A stretch of 64,000 bases of DNA from Catellatospora paridis (GTDB lineage: Bacteria > Actinomycetota > Actinomycetes > Mycobacteriales > Micromonosporaceae). Below the pieces are notes generated by a model. The model ran no database searches. It was not told the origin of the DNA and saw nothing but the letters and a program-made list of their open reading frames with translations. The position numbers were made by a program, and so were the translations under genes. The stretch lies in assembly GCF_009720365.1 (NCBI RefSeq), contig NZ_ML769322.1:185629-249628 (forward strand). Reading direction: 5' to 3'. Shown here in pieces: positions 33,355-42,210 of the stretch. How positions within the stretch are numbered: the stretch's first letter is position 1; each line of letters begins with the position of its first letter.

Positions 33355-36300
33355 TCAGCCTGCGGGGAACAGGCTGCCGTAGTCGGCGAACGCCATGGCG
33401 ATGTCCGACTGTGCCCAGAAGCGGTGGTAGGTGAAGGTGGGGGCCGGGCCGGTGCCGTTCATGTACGCCTGGACCGCGGGCCAGGCCGGGTCGGTGGCGT
33501 AGAACGGGCGGACGGACATGAAGGTCGAGCTGGAGTTGATCGGCACGCCGGTGCCCATGGTGCCGCTGAAGCCCGACGGGACGTACATGCCGGTCTGCGT
33601 GGTGGAGTTCCACACGTCGTCGAACCGGTTGTAGTCCTCGCGGACCTCGGGCACCACGATGCCCTTGGTGTCGTTCGCCTTGAGCAGGATCATCCGGTCC
33701 AGCAGGCCCTTGGCGGTCGCCTTGGCGGAGTTGCCCAGGGTCGAGCCGTTCTCCTTGGCCGCGTAGTAGGTCAGCGTACGGGCGTAGGCCGCCGCGACAC
33801 CGACGTCGTTGCTGGTCTTGGACACCGTGACGTGCAGGCCGGGGTTGGCCGCCGGGGTGCCGCCGCCGCTGAAGTTGCCGGACGGCTGGCCGGACCAGGT
33901 CATGTCACCGGGGATGGTGAACGCCGAGCCCGAGCCGAGCGTGGTGTTGGCGACCGCCCAGGCGACCCACTTGTCGAGGATCTGCTTGGCCTTGGCGTTG
34001 CCGGTGACGTAGTAGTACTCCGCCACCCGGTGCAGCGACCATGCCTGGAAACCGAACCACTGGTTGCTGGGCGGGTCGTGGTAGACCGGCTTGACGTCGT
34101 ACGCCATGCCGTAGAACGTCGGTGTGCCGGACGGCGGCGCCGAGTAGTTGCCGTTCCAGCTGTTCGTCGCGCCACCGGCGATGGCGCCCTCGGCCGACTG
34201 CAGCCAGAGGTAGAAGTCCAGCTGCCGGGTGAGGCTGGTGTCCCAGTCGGTCGCCGCCGTGGGCGACTGCGGGCGCAGCGCCGACGGGCCGGACGAGCCG
34301 AGCACGTACGCCGCGAGGGGGTTCTGGTAGCCCTGGTGGTTGTGGCTGGAGCCGATGCGCCACGACCACGCCCCGCCGATGTCGCCACCCCAGGCGTAGT
34401 ACCAGGACATCAGGTAGTTGGAGCTGCTCTTGCCACTGCCCGGCGCGCAGGAGGTGGAGGTGCAGCCCGGGGTCTTGAAGTACTTGTCGTACATCGCGTA
34501 CCGCAGGTAGTCACCCATCTTCGCGGCCTTGGCGATGGTCGCCGAGATCTGCGACTGGTTGCCCTGGGCCGTGGCCCACTGCAGCGCCCAGTACGCCGCC
34601 TCGACGGCACGCGCGTCGGCGTCCGGGGCGTTGGTGTACCGCCACTGGTTGGTGCCCGAACCCGCGATGAACAGCGACGGGAAGTTCGCGAACCGGCCCG
34701 TGTCACAGGACGGGTGCGCGACCGTCTCCCAGGTGGACTCCTGCGGCCCGCGCTGGAACGTGTTGATGTAGGTGACGCGCTGCGTGCTGTCGCCGCACTC
34801 GGCGCCGGTGCGCCCGGTGCCGTACTTGTACACGTCGTCCACGTCGAGCAGCCAGTGCATGCCGTAGATGTTGCGGTTGCCGTACGTGCTCTGCAGCTCG
34901 TTGGCCAGCGGGTCCTGGCCGGCGACCACGCTGGTGCTCAGCGCCACCGGGTAGCCGTTGGGCTGCAACGACTCGGGCGCGTAGTCGGCCGGGTCGCTCG
35001 GGTTGTACGTGCTCTGTCCCGGCTGGGCGGCCGCGGACGGGATGATGTACTGCTCGGTGATGTTCCAGGCGTTGTTGAACGGGGTCCAGTTGCCGGTGAC
35101 CCGGCCGTACTGGGCCTCCATCCAGATCCAGAAGCTGAACGCCTCGGACGTCGTCTCGTGGCCGTGGTCGGGCGCCTCGACGAGCAGGGTCTCGATGGTG
35201 TGGTACGGAATGCCCTCCGGCGAGAAGTAGCCGTTGGCCGGGTCCTTGAGCTTGTTGTACTGCGTGGTGAACTCGGTGATGTAGGAGTTGGCGGTGTTCT
35301 CGTCGTCGACCTCGGTCGCGGTGACGGTCACCGAGCTCAGCCCGCTGGACGCGACCGCGATCGGCCGGGTGCCGTTGGTGCTGTCGCTGTCCTGCGCCGC
35401 GGCCAGGGTGACGTTCTGCGTGGTGTTCCAGTTGCCGGTCGTGAACGTCAGGCTCGCGCCGGACGACACGGTGATGCTGGTGTCGCCGGAACCCGCGGTG
35501 TTGGTGACCGTCACGTTGCCGGACGGCTGCGCGGCCAGGCGCACCGCGTACACGGCGGTGCTGCCCTCGGGCACGTTCACGCTGGTCGGCGTGACGACGA
35601 GGGACTGCGGGGTGACCGTGTCGTTGTCGGCCTCGGTCGCGGTCACCGTGACCGAGGTCAGGCCGCTGGACGCGACCGTGATCGGCCTCGTGCCGTTGGC
35701 GGTGTCGGAGTCCTCGGCCGCGGCCAGGGTCACCGTCTGGGGGGTGCTCCAATTGCTCGTGGTGAACGTCAGGCTGCCGCCGGACGACACCGTCAGGTTG
35801 GTGTCGCCGGAGCCGGCCGTGTTGGTGACCGTCACGTTGCCGGACGGCTGCGCGGCCAGGCGCACCGTGTAGGTCGCCGTGGACCCCTCGGGCACGCTCA
35901 CGCTGGTCGACGAGACCACCAGCGACTGCGGCGTGACCGTGTCGTTGTCGGCCTCGGTCGCGTTGACCGTCACCGTCGTCAGGCCGCTGGACGCGACCGT
36001 GAACGGCCTGGTGCCGTTGCTCGTGTCGGAGTCCTCGGCCGCGGCCAGGGTGACGATCTGGTTGGTGTTCCAGTTGCTCGTCGTGAACGTCAGGCTCGCA
36101 CCCGACGACACGGTGAGGTTGGCGTCACCGGAACCCGCGGTCGTGGCGACCGTGACGTTGCCGGACGGCTGGGCCGACAGGCGTACCGCGTAGGTCGCGG
36201 TGCCGCCCTCGGGCACGCTCACCGACGTCGGCGACACGACCAGGCTCACCGTCGGCGTGGTCCCGCCGCAGGAGGTGCCGTTGATCGCGAAGTTGGACGG

Positions 36301-36672
36301 GTTCGTGTTCGTGCCGCTGTACGAGGCGTTGAACCCGATGCCGGTCGACGCGCCGGTGGCCAGGTTGCCGTTGTAGGACAGGCTCGTCGCGGTGACGTTC
36401 TGCCCGGACTGGCTGTAGTTGGCCGACCAGCCCTGGATGCCGCCCTGGTTGCCGGGCCAGGTCCAGGTCAGCGACCAGCTGGTCAGCGGGTCGCCGGTGT
36501 TGGTGATGTTGATGTTGGCGCCGAAGCCGCTGCCGTTGTCCCAGGCTTTCGTATAGGTCACCTGGCAGGACACGGCGGCGTGGGCCGGGGACGCGATCGT
36601 CGCCCCCGTGACCACGACCATGGCGCCGACCGCGACCAGCGCGACGCGACGCCTCAACGTGCGGAAACTCAT
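33355..36672 (-). CDS. Secreted GH48 cellulase with CBM2 and three Calx-beta-like repeats
   Basis: 1105-aa exported processive cellulase. Signal peptide 1-32 (cut after AHA). CBM2 cellulose-binding module about 36-135, bounded by the usual cysteines (C36, C135) with conserved W and GWSA/GFNASYSG elements. Then three Calx-beta-like domains with an exact 107-residue period (PEGG/PEGS at 154, 261, 368; SGNVTV; EADNDT) instead of the usual Pro/Thr linker. The GH48 catalytic domain runs from about 462 to the end; HETTSEAF (505-512) holds the general-acid Glu. GH48 enzymes attack cellulose from the reducing end and release cellobiose. AGGAG precedes the ATG. The 300-bp upstream region has several dyads and repeats, fitting carbon regulation. 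Confidence 0.96.
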   Translation of the reverse strand: MSFRTLRRRVALVAVGAMVVVTGATIASPAHAAVSCQVTYTKAWDNGSGFGANINITNTGDPLTSWSLTWTWPGNQGGIQGWSANYSQSGQNVTATSLSYNGNLATGASTGIGFNASYSGTNTNPSNFAINGTSCGGTTPTVSLVVSPTSVSVPEGGTATYAVRLSAQPSGNVTVATTAGSGDANLTVSSGASLTFTTSNWNTNQIVTLAAAEDSDTSNGTRPFTVASSGLTTVTVNATEADNDTVTPQSLVVSSTSVSVPEGSTATYTVRLAAQPSGNVTVTNTAGSGDTNLTVSSGGSLTFTTSNWSTPQTVTLAAAEDSDTANGTRPITVASSGLTSVTVTATEADNDTVTPQSLVVTPTSVNVPEGSTAVYAVRLAAQPSGNVTVTNTAGSGDTSITVSSGASLTFTTGNWNTTQNVTLAAAQDSDSTNGTRPIAVASSGLSSVTVTATEVDDENTANSYITEFTTQYNKLKDPANGYFSPEGIPYHTIETLLVEAPDHGHETTSEAFSFWIWMEAQYGRVTGNWTPFNNAWNITEQYIIPSAAAQPGQSTYNPSDPADYAPESLQPNGYPVALSTSVVAGQDPLANELQSTYGNRNIYGMHWLLDVDDVYKYGTGRTGAECGDSTQRVTYINTFQRGPQESTWETVAHPSCDTGRFANFPSLFIAGSGTNQWRYTNAPDADARAVEAAYWALQWATAQGNQSQISATIAKAAKMGDYLRYAMYDKYFKTPGCTSTSCAPGSGKSSSNYLMSWYYAWGGDIGGAWSWRIGSSHNHQGYQNPLAAYVLGSSGPSALRPQSPTAATDWDTSLTRQLDFYLWLQSAEGAIAGGATNSWNGNYSAPPSGTPTFYGMAYDVKPVYHDPPSNQWFGFQAWSLHRVAEYYYVTGNAKAKQILDKWVAWAVANTTLGSGSAFTIPGDMTWSGQPSGNFSGGGTPAANPGLHVTVSKTSNDVGVAAAYARTLTYYAAKENGSTLGNSAKATAKGLLDRMILLKANDTKGIVVPEVREDYNRFDDVWNSTTQTGMYVPSGFSGTMGTGVPINSSSTFMSVRPFYATDPAWPAVQAYMNGTGPAPTFTYHRFWAQSDIAMAFADYGSLFPAG

Positions 36673-36805
36673 GAGCTCTCCTCGTGGAGCGGGTGCCGGC
36701 CGCTTGTCCCGGATCGGGCCGTGGACGGGACGGACACGCGGCGGCCGCGCAGCGGCCAACCAGGCGCCGTCCGGTCCCACCGGTTGCCCTCGGCCGCCCG
36801 TTCCG

Positions 36806-36821
36806 CGTGTGGCTCCACACG
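36806..36821. promoter_or_regulatory. Perfect 16-bp palindrome upstream of the GH48 gene
   Basis: CGTGTGGCTCCACACG has 7-bp arms around CT, about 135 bases upstream of the GH48 start. The compact symmetry resembles LacI-family operators; the family's CebR consensus (TGGGAGCGCTCCCA) is not matched, so the binding protein is unknown. Confidence 0.45.
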
Positions 36822-36838
36822 AGTAGATGCATCGTCGC

Positions 36839-36906
36839 ATCGACCCCTGCTGATCACAAGGGTCGATCACGCAGCAGTTCTCAGCGCCCTCTCAACGTTC
36901 TCAGCG
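36839..36906 (-). promoter_or_regulatory. Dyad and three phased repeats in the distal GH48 promoter region
   Basis: ATCGACCC (36839-36846) and GGGTCGAT (36860-36867) form an 8-bp dyad with a 13-base centre. Next to it GTTCTCAGCG occurs at 36877-36886 and again at 36897-36906, with a CTCTCAACG variant midway, giving three TCTCA repeats 9-11 bases apart on one face of the helix. This is the layout of tandem-binding activators. Role inferred. Confidence 0.4.
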
Positions 36907-36970
36907 AACGCACAGCAGCTCGCGGGCACCCGGCGGGCTCCGCCTCGGGCCGGACCCGCCGTCGGCGCCG

Positions 36971-38527
36971 TCAGCCGCGCACCACGTGGCCGCGCCGCTC
37001 TCCGGTGAACCGCCCCGCCTCTACGACCACGTGACCTGCCAGCACGACGTGCTCGACGCCGGTCGGCCGCACGTCGGGCACCGCGTAGGTTCCGTCGTGG
37101 CCGATCGTCGCCGGGTCGAACACGACCAGGTCCGCCACCGCGCCCGCGCCGACGTATCCGCGCCCGGTGAGTCCGAACTGGTCGGCGATCGCCGAGGTCA
37201 TCTTGCGGACCGCCTCGGGCAGGGTGAGCAGGCCGCGCTCGCGCACGTACTCGCCCAGCACCCGGGGGAAGCAGCCCCAGGTGCGCGGGTGCTGCAGGCC
37301 GACCGGCGGGCCGTTGTCCGAGCCGATGCCGACCAGCGGATCGACCATGATCGTCTCGACGTCGTCCTCGGCCATCAGGGTGATCACCATGCCCGCGCCC
37401 GGGTCGGCGAAAAGCACCTCGCACAGCGTGTCGAAGGCGTCGCCGGCGCCCGCCAGCTCGGCCAGGGTGCGCCCGGTGACCTCGGGCCGGGTCGCGTGGG
37501 TGGTGATGAGGACGTCGGCCGGGGTGACCCGGGCCCAGAAGCCGTTGGGCTGCGTCAGGTCCTCGGCCAGGGCGCGCAGCCGGGCCCGGTCGGCCGGGTC
37601 GCCGAGCCGGGCCAGCATCGCGTCGGTGCCGCCGACCAGGGCCGCGCCGGGCAGCAGCGCGTTGAGGAATGTGCCGCCCGCGCGGTACGGGTACTGGTCG
37701 CCGCGCACGTCGACCCCCGCGAGGCGGGCCTCGTGCAGCTTCGCCAGCAACAGCTTGGCGTTGCCGTGGTTGGCCTGCCCGGCGACCTTGCAGTGCGACA
37801 CCTGCAGGCGCACCCGGGCCTGCGTGGCGATGGCGATCGCCTCGTCCAGCGCCTCGCCGAGCCGGTCGTCCTCATTACGCATATGGGTGGTGTAGGGGCG
37901 GTTCCAGCGGTGCGCGACCCGGGCCAGGGCGACCAGCTCCGCGGTGTCGCCGTAGCTGCCCGGCGGGTAGATCAGGCCGCTGGACAGGCCGACCGCCCCG
38001 GCCGCGAACGCGTCGTCGGCCAGCCGGCACATCTGCTCCAGCGCGCCGGGGCGCAACCGCTCGTCCATGCCGTTGGCGTACGCCCGCAGCGTGTTGTGCC
38101 CGACCAGGGCCGCGATGTGGTTCGTCGGCCCGGCGGCCGCGATGTCGGCCAGGTAGCCCGCGAAGTCGCGCGGCACGACCGGCACGCCCCCGGCCAGCTC
38201 GGCGAAGAGCGGCCCGGTGGCCTCGATCGTGGCGTCGTCCAGGGGCGCGAACGAGAACCCGCAGTTGCCGACGATCTCCGTGGTGACGCCCTGGAACAGC
38301 TTGAACGGCTGCGGCTCGGGCATCAGCGGCACGGGGTCGGAGTGGCTGTGCGCGTCGATGAAGCCGGGCGCGACGGCCAGGCCGGTCACGTCGATCTCCC
38401 GCCGGGCCGGGCCCAGGTCCGCGCCGACGGCGACCACGCGGTCGCCCGTGACCGCCACGTCGGCGGCGGCACCGGGGCCGCCGAGGCCGTCGTACACCGT
38501 GCCGCCGCGCAGCACCAGGTCGTGCAT
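36971..38527 (-). CDS. D-aminoacylase / N-acyl-D-amino acid deacylase-like amidohydrolase
   Basis: 518-aa member of the amidohydrolase superfamily, D-aminoacylase branch, which hydrolyses N-acyl-D-amino acids. The metal site is visible: FIDAHSHSD (His-x-His), VGNCGFSFAP with the cysteine typical of this branch, HMRNED, VSHCKVAG and GSDNGPPVG. The ending PTGVEHVVLAGHVVVEAGRFTG is the normal beta-sandwich closure. GGAGG precedes the ATG. The nearby N-succinylamino acid racemase and GNAT genes act on N-acyl amino acids too, so a shared D-amino acid pathway is plausible. It could instead be a dihydroorotase-like enzyme of unknown substrate. Confidence 0.9.
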   Translation of the reverse strand: MHDLVLRGGTVYDGLGGPGAAADVAVTGDRVVAVGADLGPARREIDVTGLAVAPGFIDAHSHSDPVPLMPEPQPFKLFQGVTTEIVGNCGFSFAPLDDATIEATGPLFAELAGGVPVVPRDFAGYLADIAAAGPTNHIAALVGHNTLRAYANGMDERLRPGALEQMCRLADDAFAAGAVGLSSGLIYPPGSYGDTAELVALARVAHRWNRPYTTHMRNEDDRLGEALDEAIAIATQARVRLQVSHCKVAGQANHGNAKLLLAKLHEARLAGVDVRGDQYPYRAGGTFLNALLPGAALVGGTDAMLARLGDPADRARLRALAEDLTQPNGFWARVTPADVLITTHATRPEVTGRTLAELAGAGDAFDTLCEVLFADPGAGMVITLMAEDDVETIMVDPLVGIGSDNGPPVGLQHPRTWGCFPRVLGEYVRERGLLTLPEAVRKMTSAIADQFGLTGRGYVGAGAVADLVVFDPATIGHDGTYAVPDVRPTGVEHVVLAGHVVVEAGRFTGERRGHVVRG

Positions 38528-38607
38528 GGTGTCATTCCTCCACAGGGTGGGGCCGACCGGCTCGCACAGCGTGCGCCGGTCGAGGGGGTGGATCCGCGGC
38601 GGGAAGG

Positions 38608-38931
38608 TCAGGCGACGCGGGCGCGGGCCGCGGCGGTGAAGGCGATGAGTCCGGCCGCCACGATCGGCAGGCCGATGGAGAACAGGGCCAGCGCGCCGAG
38701 TGCGCAGAGCAGCACCCCGGACGCCAGCAGCGCGGGAGCCCGGAACCGCCGCGAGCGGACCGACCCGTGCAGCGTCAGCGCCGCCGCGACCAGCAGGCCG
38801 CCCACGAACCAGAGCACCGGCACGTCGCCCTGCCCCATGGCGAGCACGACATAACCGACCGCCGACCCCAGGCACAGCAGGGCGACGACGAGTGCCAGCC
38901 AGTCGACACCTGGTCGGGTACGCGTTGCCAC
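38608..38931 (-). CDS. Small polytopic membrane protein
   Basis: 107 aa with about four hydrophobic segments (12-32, 38-55, 66-85, 84-101) and few charged residues. No recognised family. The GTG at 38931 lacks a clear ribosome binding site. It precedes the amidohydrolase gene by 80 bases on the same strand. Confidence 0.65.
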   Translation of the reverse strand: MATRTRPGVDWLALVVALLCLGSAVGYVVLAMGQGDVPVLWFVGGLLVAAALTLHGSVRSRRFRAPALLASGVLLCALGALALFSIGLPIVAAGLIAFTAAARARVA

Positions 38932-39003
38932 CCCGTCATTGTCGCCGACGACGGCCCCACCGGCACGACCAACAGCCCGACCAGGGCATACCGGCCTGCC
39001 GCG

Positions 39004-40110
39004 TCATCGGGCGATCCACTCCGTGGCGGTCGTGACCTCGGCGAGGGCGTCGGGATCGGGGTCGACCCCGATGCCCGGGCCGGTGGGCACCGCCAGGTGG
39101 CCTTCGGCCAGCACGAACGGGGCGGTGACGTCGCGGCGGAAGTAGCGGTCGGAGGCGGACGTGTCGCCGGGCAGCACGCAGCCGGGCAGCGCGGCCAGGG
39201 CCACGTTCGCGGCGCGGCCGATGCCGGTCTCCAGCATGCCGCCGACCCAGACCGGCACCCCGTTGGCCGCGCACACGTCGTGCACGCGGCGGGCCTCCAG
39301 GTAGCCGCCGACCCGGCCGGGTTTGATGTTGACGACCGACGTCGCACCGAGCGCGATCGCGTCGGCCGCGGCCCGCGCGCTGGTGATCGACTCGTCGAGG
39401 CAGATCGGTGTGCGCACCTGCCTGGCCAGCTCGGCGTGACCGCGGATGTCGTCCTCAGGCAGCGGCTGCTCCATCAGCAGCAGGTCGAACGGGTCCAGCT
39501 TGGCCAGGTGACGGGCGTCGGCCAGGGTGTACGCGGTGTTCGCGTCGACCTGGAGCAGGATGTCGCCGAAGCGCTCGCGCACCGCGCGCACCGGCGCGAC
39601 GTCCCAGCCGGGCTGGATCTTCAACTTGATCCGAAGGTAGCCCTCGGCCAGGTAGCCCTCGACCGCCTCCAGCAGCTCCGGGATCGAGTCCATGATGCCG
39701 ACCGAGACGCCCGCGGGCACCCGGTCGCGCACCGCGCCCAGGTGCGCCGCCAGCGGCAGCCCGGCCGTGCGCAGCTTCGCGTCCAGCAGCGCCGTCTGCA
39801 CCGCCGCCTTCGCCATCGGATGACCCTTGATCTTCGCGAACGGCACCTCGGCCAGGTACGGATCCGCGTCCGGCAGGCTCAGCACGGCCGGGATCAGGAA
39901 ACGCCGGATCACCTCGGCGGCCCCGTCGACGTACTCGCTGGAGTACAGCGGCTCGGACATGGCCACGCACTCGCCCCAGCCCTCGGCCCCGTCCTCGGTG
40001 ACCGCGCGCACCAGCAGCACGTCGCGGTCGTGCTCCACCCCGAACGAGGTCCGGAACGGACTGACCAGCGGCATCGCGATCCGACGCAGCTCGAACCCGG
40101 TCACCTTCAC
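39004..40110 (-). CDS. N-succinylamino acid racemase / o-succinylbenzoate synthase (enolase superfamily)
   Basis: 368 aa, the same length as the well-studied Amycolatopsis NSAR/OSBS. The catalytic set is complete and at the same numbers: KxK in IKLKI (K162/K164), metal ligands D189 (QVDAN), E214 (MEQPL) and D239 (CLDES), and the opposite-face base K263 (NIKPGR). Such proteins racemise N-succinylamino acids and often also make o-succinylbenzoate for menaquinone. The GTG at 40110 overlaps the stop of the GNAT gene by four bases and follows GGAGG. Because the partner is an acyltransferase and no men genes are present, the racemase role is favoured; OSBS function elsewhere in the cell is not excluded. 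Confidence 0.93.
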   Translation of the reverse strand: MKVTGFELRRIAMPLVSPFRTSFGVEHDRDVLLVRAVTEDGAEGWGECVAMSEPLYSSEYVDGAAEVIRRFLIPAVLSLPDADPYLAEVPFAKIKGHPMAKAAVQTALLDAKLRTAGLPLAAHLGAVRDRVPAGVSVGIMDSIPELLEAVEGYLAEGYLRIKLKIQPGWDVAPVRAVRERFGDILLQVDANTAYTLADARHLAKLDPFDLLLMEQPLPEDDIRGHAELARQVRTPICLDESITSARAAADAIALGATSVVNIKPGRVGGYLEARRVHDVCAANGVPVWVGGMLETGIGRAANVALAALPGCVLPGDTSASDRYFRRDVTAPFVLAEGHLAVPTGPGIGVDPDPDALAEVTTATEWIAR

Positions 40111-40979
40111 GACTTTTCCTCCAACACGTACCATCCGTCACGGCTCATCCCGGTGATCCGGTAGCCGGCCTCCAGCGCTCCGCAGACCGCGTCCCGCACC
40201 GCGGGCCGCCACACCTTCGCCCCCACGGGGTTCTCCACCCGCAGCCGCTCGATGTCACCCGGCACCGCGACCAGCAGCACCCTGCCGTCCGCGGGCGGCG
40301 GGGCCGCGGGCAGGACCGGCGCATCGCGCTCGGTGCGGCCCAGCAGCTCGGCCGCCCCCGCGGCGCGCAGCGCGGGCAGGTCGACCTCGTGCACCTCGCC
40401 TCGGGCGGCGGCCACTGCGGCCGGGGACAGCAGCTCCCAGCGGACGTAGATGCGGTCGGTCGCCTCGCCGGTGTTGATGCCGTCGTTCATCTCGCCGTAG
40501 AAGTCCGGCAGGTAGTCCGCCGCCGTCGCGCCGAGTTTGTGCAGGTTCACATACGCGTTGCGGCGCACCAGCGGATCGAAGGTCCAGCACACCTCACCGA
40601 TCCCCCGCGCCAGGGCCCAGGCCCGCTGGTGCTGCTTGAGGGCGAACCCGACGCCGCCGCTCTGCCGGGCCGGGTCCACGCCGGCGATGTGCGAGTGCAG
40701 GTGGCCCGCGCCGAAGAAGGCGACCGCCGCGCCGATCAGGTCGTCGCCGCGGTATGCCCCGACGACGTAGTTTCCGGAGTGCTCCAGCGCGCGCAGCATG
40801 CCGCCGTTGATGAGCTGGTCGGGTGAGTCGGCCCGCCAGACCCGGCACAGCAGGTCCGCCGCCCGGTTCTGTTCGGCCACGGTGGACAGTTCGCGCATGC
40901 GTACGCCCAGCCGGTCGGCCGCGGCCCGCGCCAGCTCCTCGGCCTGCACCACCGTGTCCACGGTGATCTGCTGCGTCAC
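40107..40979 (-). CDS. GNAT-superfamily acyltransferase coupled to the racemase gene
   Basis: 290-aa protein of the COG3375 type. MRELSTVAEQNRAADLLCRVWR starts a GNAT fold; GAAVAFFGAGHLHSHIAGVDPARQSGGVGFALKQHQRAWAL is the acyl-CoA-binding core, and ICWTFDPL-like (VCWTFDPLVRRNAYVNLHKLGA) follows. I know this family mainly from operons with N-succinylamino acid racemase, where it transfers succinyl groups from succinyl-CoA to D-amino acids. The four-base overlap with the racemase gene supports that pathway. The GTG at 40979 is used; an ATG at 41045 with GGGAC upstream would add 22 residues. The next gene upstream is 236 bp away, a spacer in which I see nothing further. Confidence 0.88.
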   Translation of the reverse strand: MTQQITVDTVVQAEELARAAADRLGVRMRELSTVAEQNRAADLLCRVWRADSPDQLINGGMLRALEHSGNYVVGAYRGDDLIGAAVAFFGAGHLHSHIAGVDPARQSGGVGFALKQHQRAWALARGIGEVCWTFDPLVRRNAYVNLHKLGATAADYLPDFYGEMNDGINTGEATDRIYVRWELLSPAAVAAARGEVHEVDLPALRAAGAAELLGRTERDAPVLPAAPPPADGRVLLVAVPGDIERLRVENPVGAKVWRPAVRDAVCGALEAGYRITGMSRDGWYVLEEKS

Positions 40980-41215
40980 GTCGCCCCACTCTCCCAGCCG
41001 GGCGTGCCGTGAGCGCGCCGCCTTCTCCACCGTAGGCACGATCATGCCGTCCCGCGATGGGCCTGCCCGGCGGAGGCGTCGGTACGAATGCAGCCCAGGA
41101 TGTTCCGGCTCGTCATGTCCCCGAGCGTATGGCCGGGCGAGGTCCGGGTGATGGTGGCGGCCGACGAAAGGGGCCCCCGCCGGTGGTGCCCGCGCACATG
41201 GCGGCAGGCCGGCGG

Positions 41216-42136
41216 TCAGCGCACCGGGCTGACCGTGGCGACGAGCGTGAGCGCCTCGTCGAGCGTGCGCGGCCGCAGCACACCGGCGGGCAGCTCGTCG
41301 GGCCAGCCGGGGCCCGCCGCCGCGATCACGGCGGGGCGGCGCGGCAGCTCCAGCAAGGCTCGCAGCGTGGCGAGGTCGGCGGTCTCGGGCAGGTGCGACC
41401 ACACGACCACGATGGCCGGGCCGGTGCGGCGTACGGCGTCGAGCAGGGCGCGTGGCGGGACGCGGGCGCCGAGCAGGCGGGCGGCGATGCCGCGTTCGGC
41501 CAGCGCGGCGGCCATGGCCTCCAGGGGCAGGCTGTGCTGCTCCTCGTCGGCGCAGGCCAGCAGCACCGGCACCGGCGACCCGGGGGCGGGGCGGCGCACG
41601 CCGCCGAGGACTTCGCTGACGCAGCGCGAGACGAGGTGTTCGACGTCGATGAGGCGCGCGGTGGCGGCATGGCGGGTGCCGATGCCGACGAGCACGGGCA
41701 CGAGCAGGTCCTGCCAGGCGTCGACGACGCCGTGCTCGGCGACGGACTCCTCCACCAGGTGGCGCACCGTCAGCGCGTCCAGCCGCATGGCGGCTCGGGC
41801 CAGGCCGCGGGCCTGCGCGCCGGCCCGGCCGACGGCGATGGTGTGGCCGCCGCCGTCGCGGGTGTGCGGGCGCTGCTCGGTCAGCTGGGCGATCCCGTCG
41901 GCTCCGGCGGAGCGGGCGACGCGGGCGGCTTCGGCGGCCGGCACGCCCTGGGCGGTGAGCCGGCGCATGGTCTCCAGGCGGGCCAGCGCGTCGGCGTCGT
42001 AGCGGCGGTGGTGGCCGGGGTCGTGGCCGCTGGGGCCGAGGCCGTAGCGCTGGTGCCAGGTGCGCAGCGTGGTGACGGCGATGCCGAGCCGCCGGGCGAC
42101 GGCGCCCGCGCTCAGCCCTTCGTCCTCGCCTGCCAC
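41216..42136 (-). CDS. MerR-family regulator with cobalamin-binding domain (LitR/CarH-like)
   Basis: 306 aa. Residues 8-75 are a MerR helix-turn-helix (LSAGAVARRLGIAVTTLRTWHQRYGLGPS, HRRYDADALARLETMRRL). Residues 110-180 are the helical B12 cap, and 188-300 a Rossmann-like B12-binding domain with DEEQHSLP, where H201 matches the lower axial ligand of CarH. CarH/LitR use adenosylcobalamin to sense light: dark tetramers repress, light releases. In CarH the cap carries a W-x9-EH motif; here it reads H156-x9-E166-H167, so the adenosyl-side tryptophan is His. It diverges from a photolyase with 74 bp between starts, the classic light-response pairing. Confidence 0.9.
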   Translation of the reverse strand: MAGEDEGLSAGAVARRLGIAVTTLRTWHQRYGLGPSGHDPGHHRRYDADALARLETMRRLTAQGVPAAEAARVARSAGADGIAQLTEQRPHTRDGGGHTIAVGRAGAQARGLARAAMRLDALTVRHLVEESVAEHGVVDAWQDLLVPVLVGIGTRHAATARLIDVEHLVSRCVSEVLGGVRRPAPGSPVPVLLACADEEQHSLPLEAMAAALAERGIAARLLGARVPPRALLDAVRRTGPAIVVVWSHLPETADLATLRALLELPRRPAVIAAAGPGWPDELPAGVLRPRTLDEALTLVATVSPVR

Positions 42137-42210
42137 GTCAGGAGCCTATCGCGGCGTACAGTTGCGTTGATTGCTGCATCGTTATCTCCCGCCGACGCCT
42201 GGGGATGATC

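Noticed and set aside
42137-42204. A LitR operator palindrome in the photolyase spacer
   Set aside because: The spacer has a CGTACAG and TTGCGTTGATTGCTGCA segment but no convincing dyad when checked base by base.
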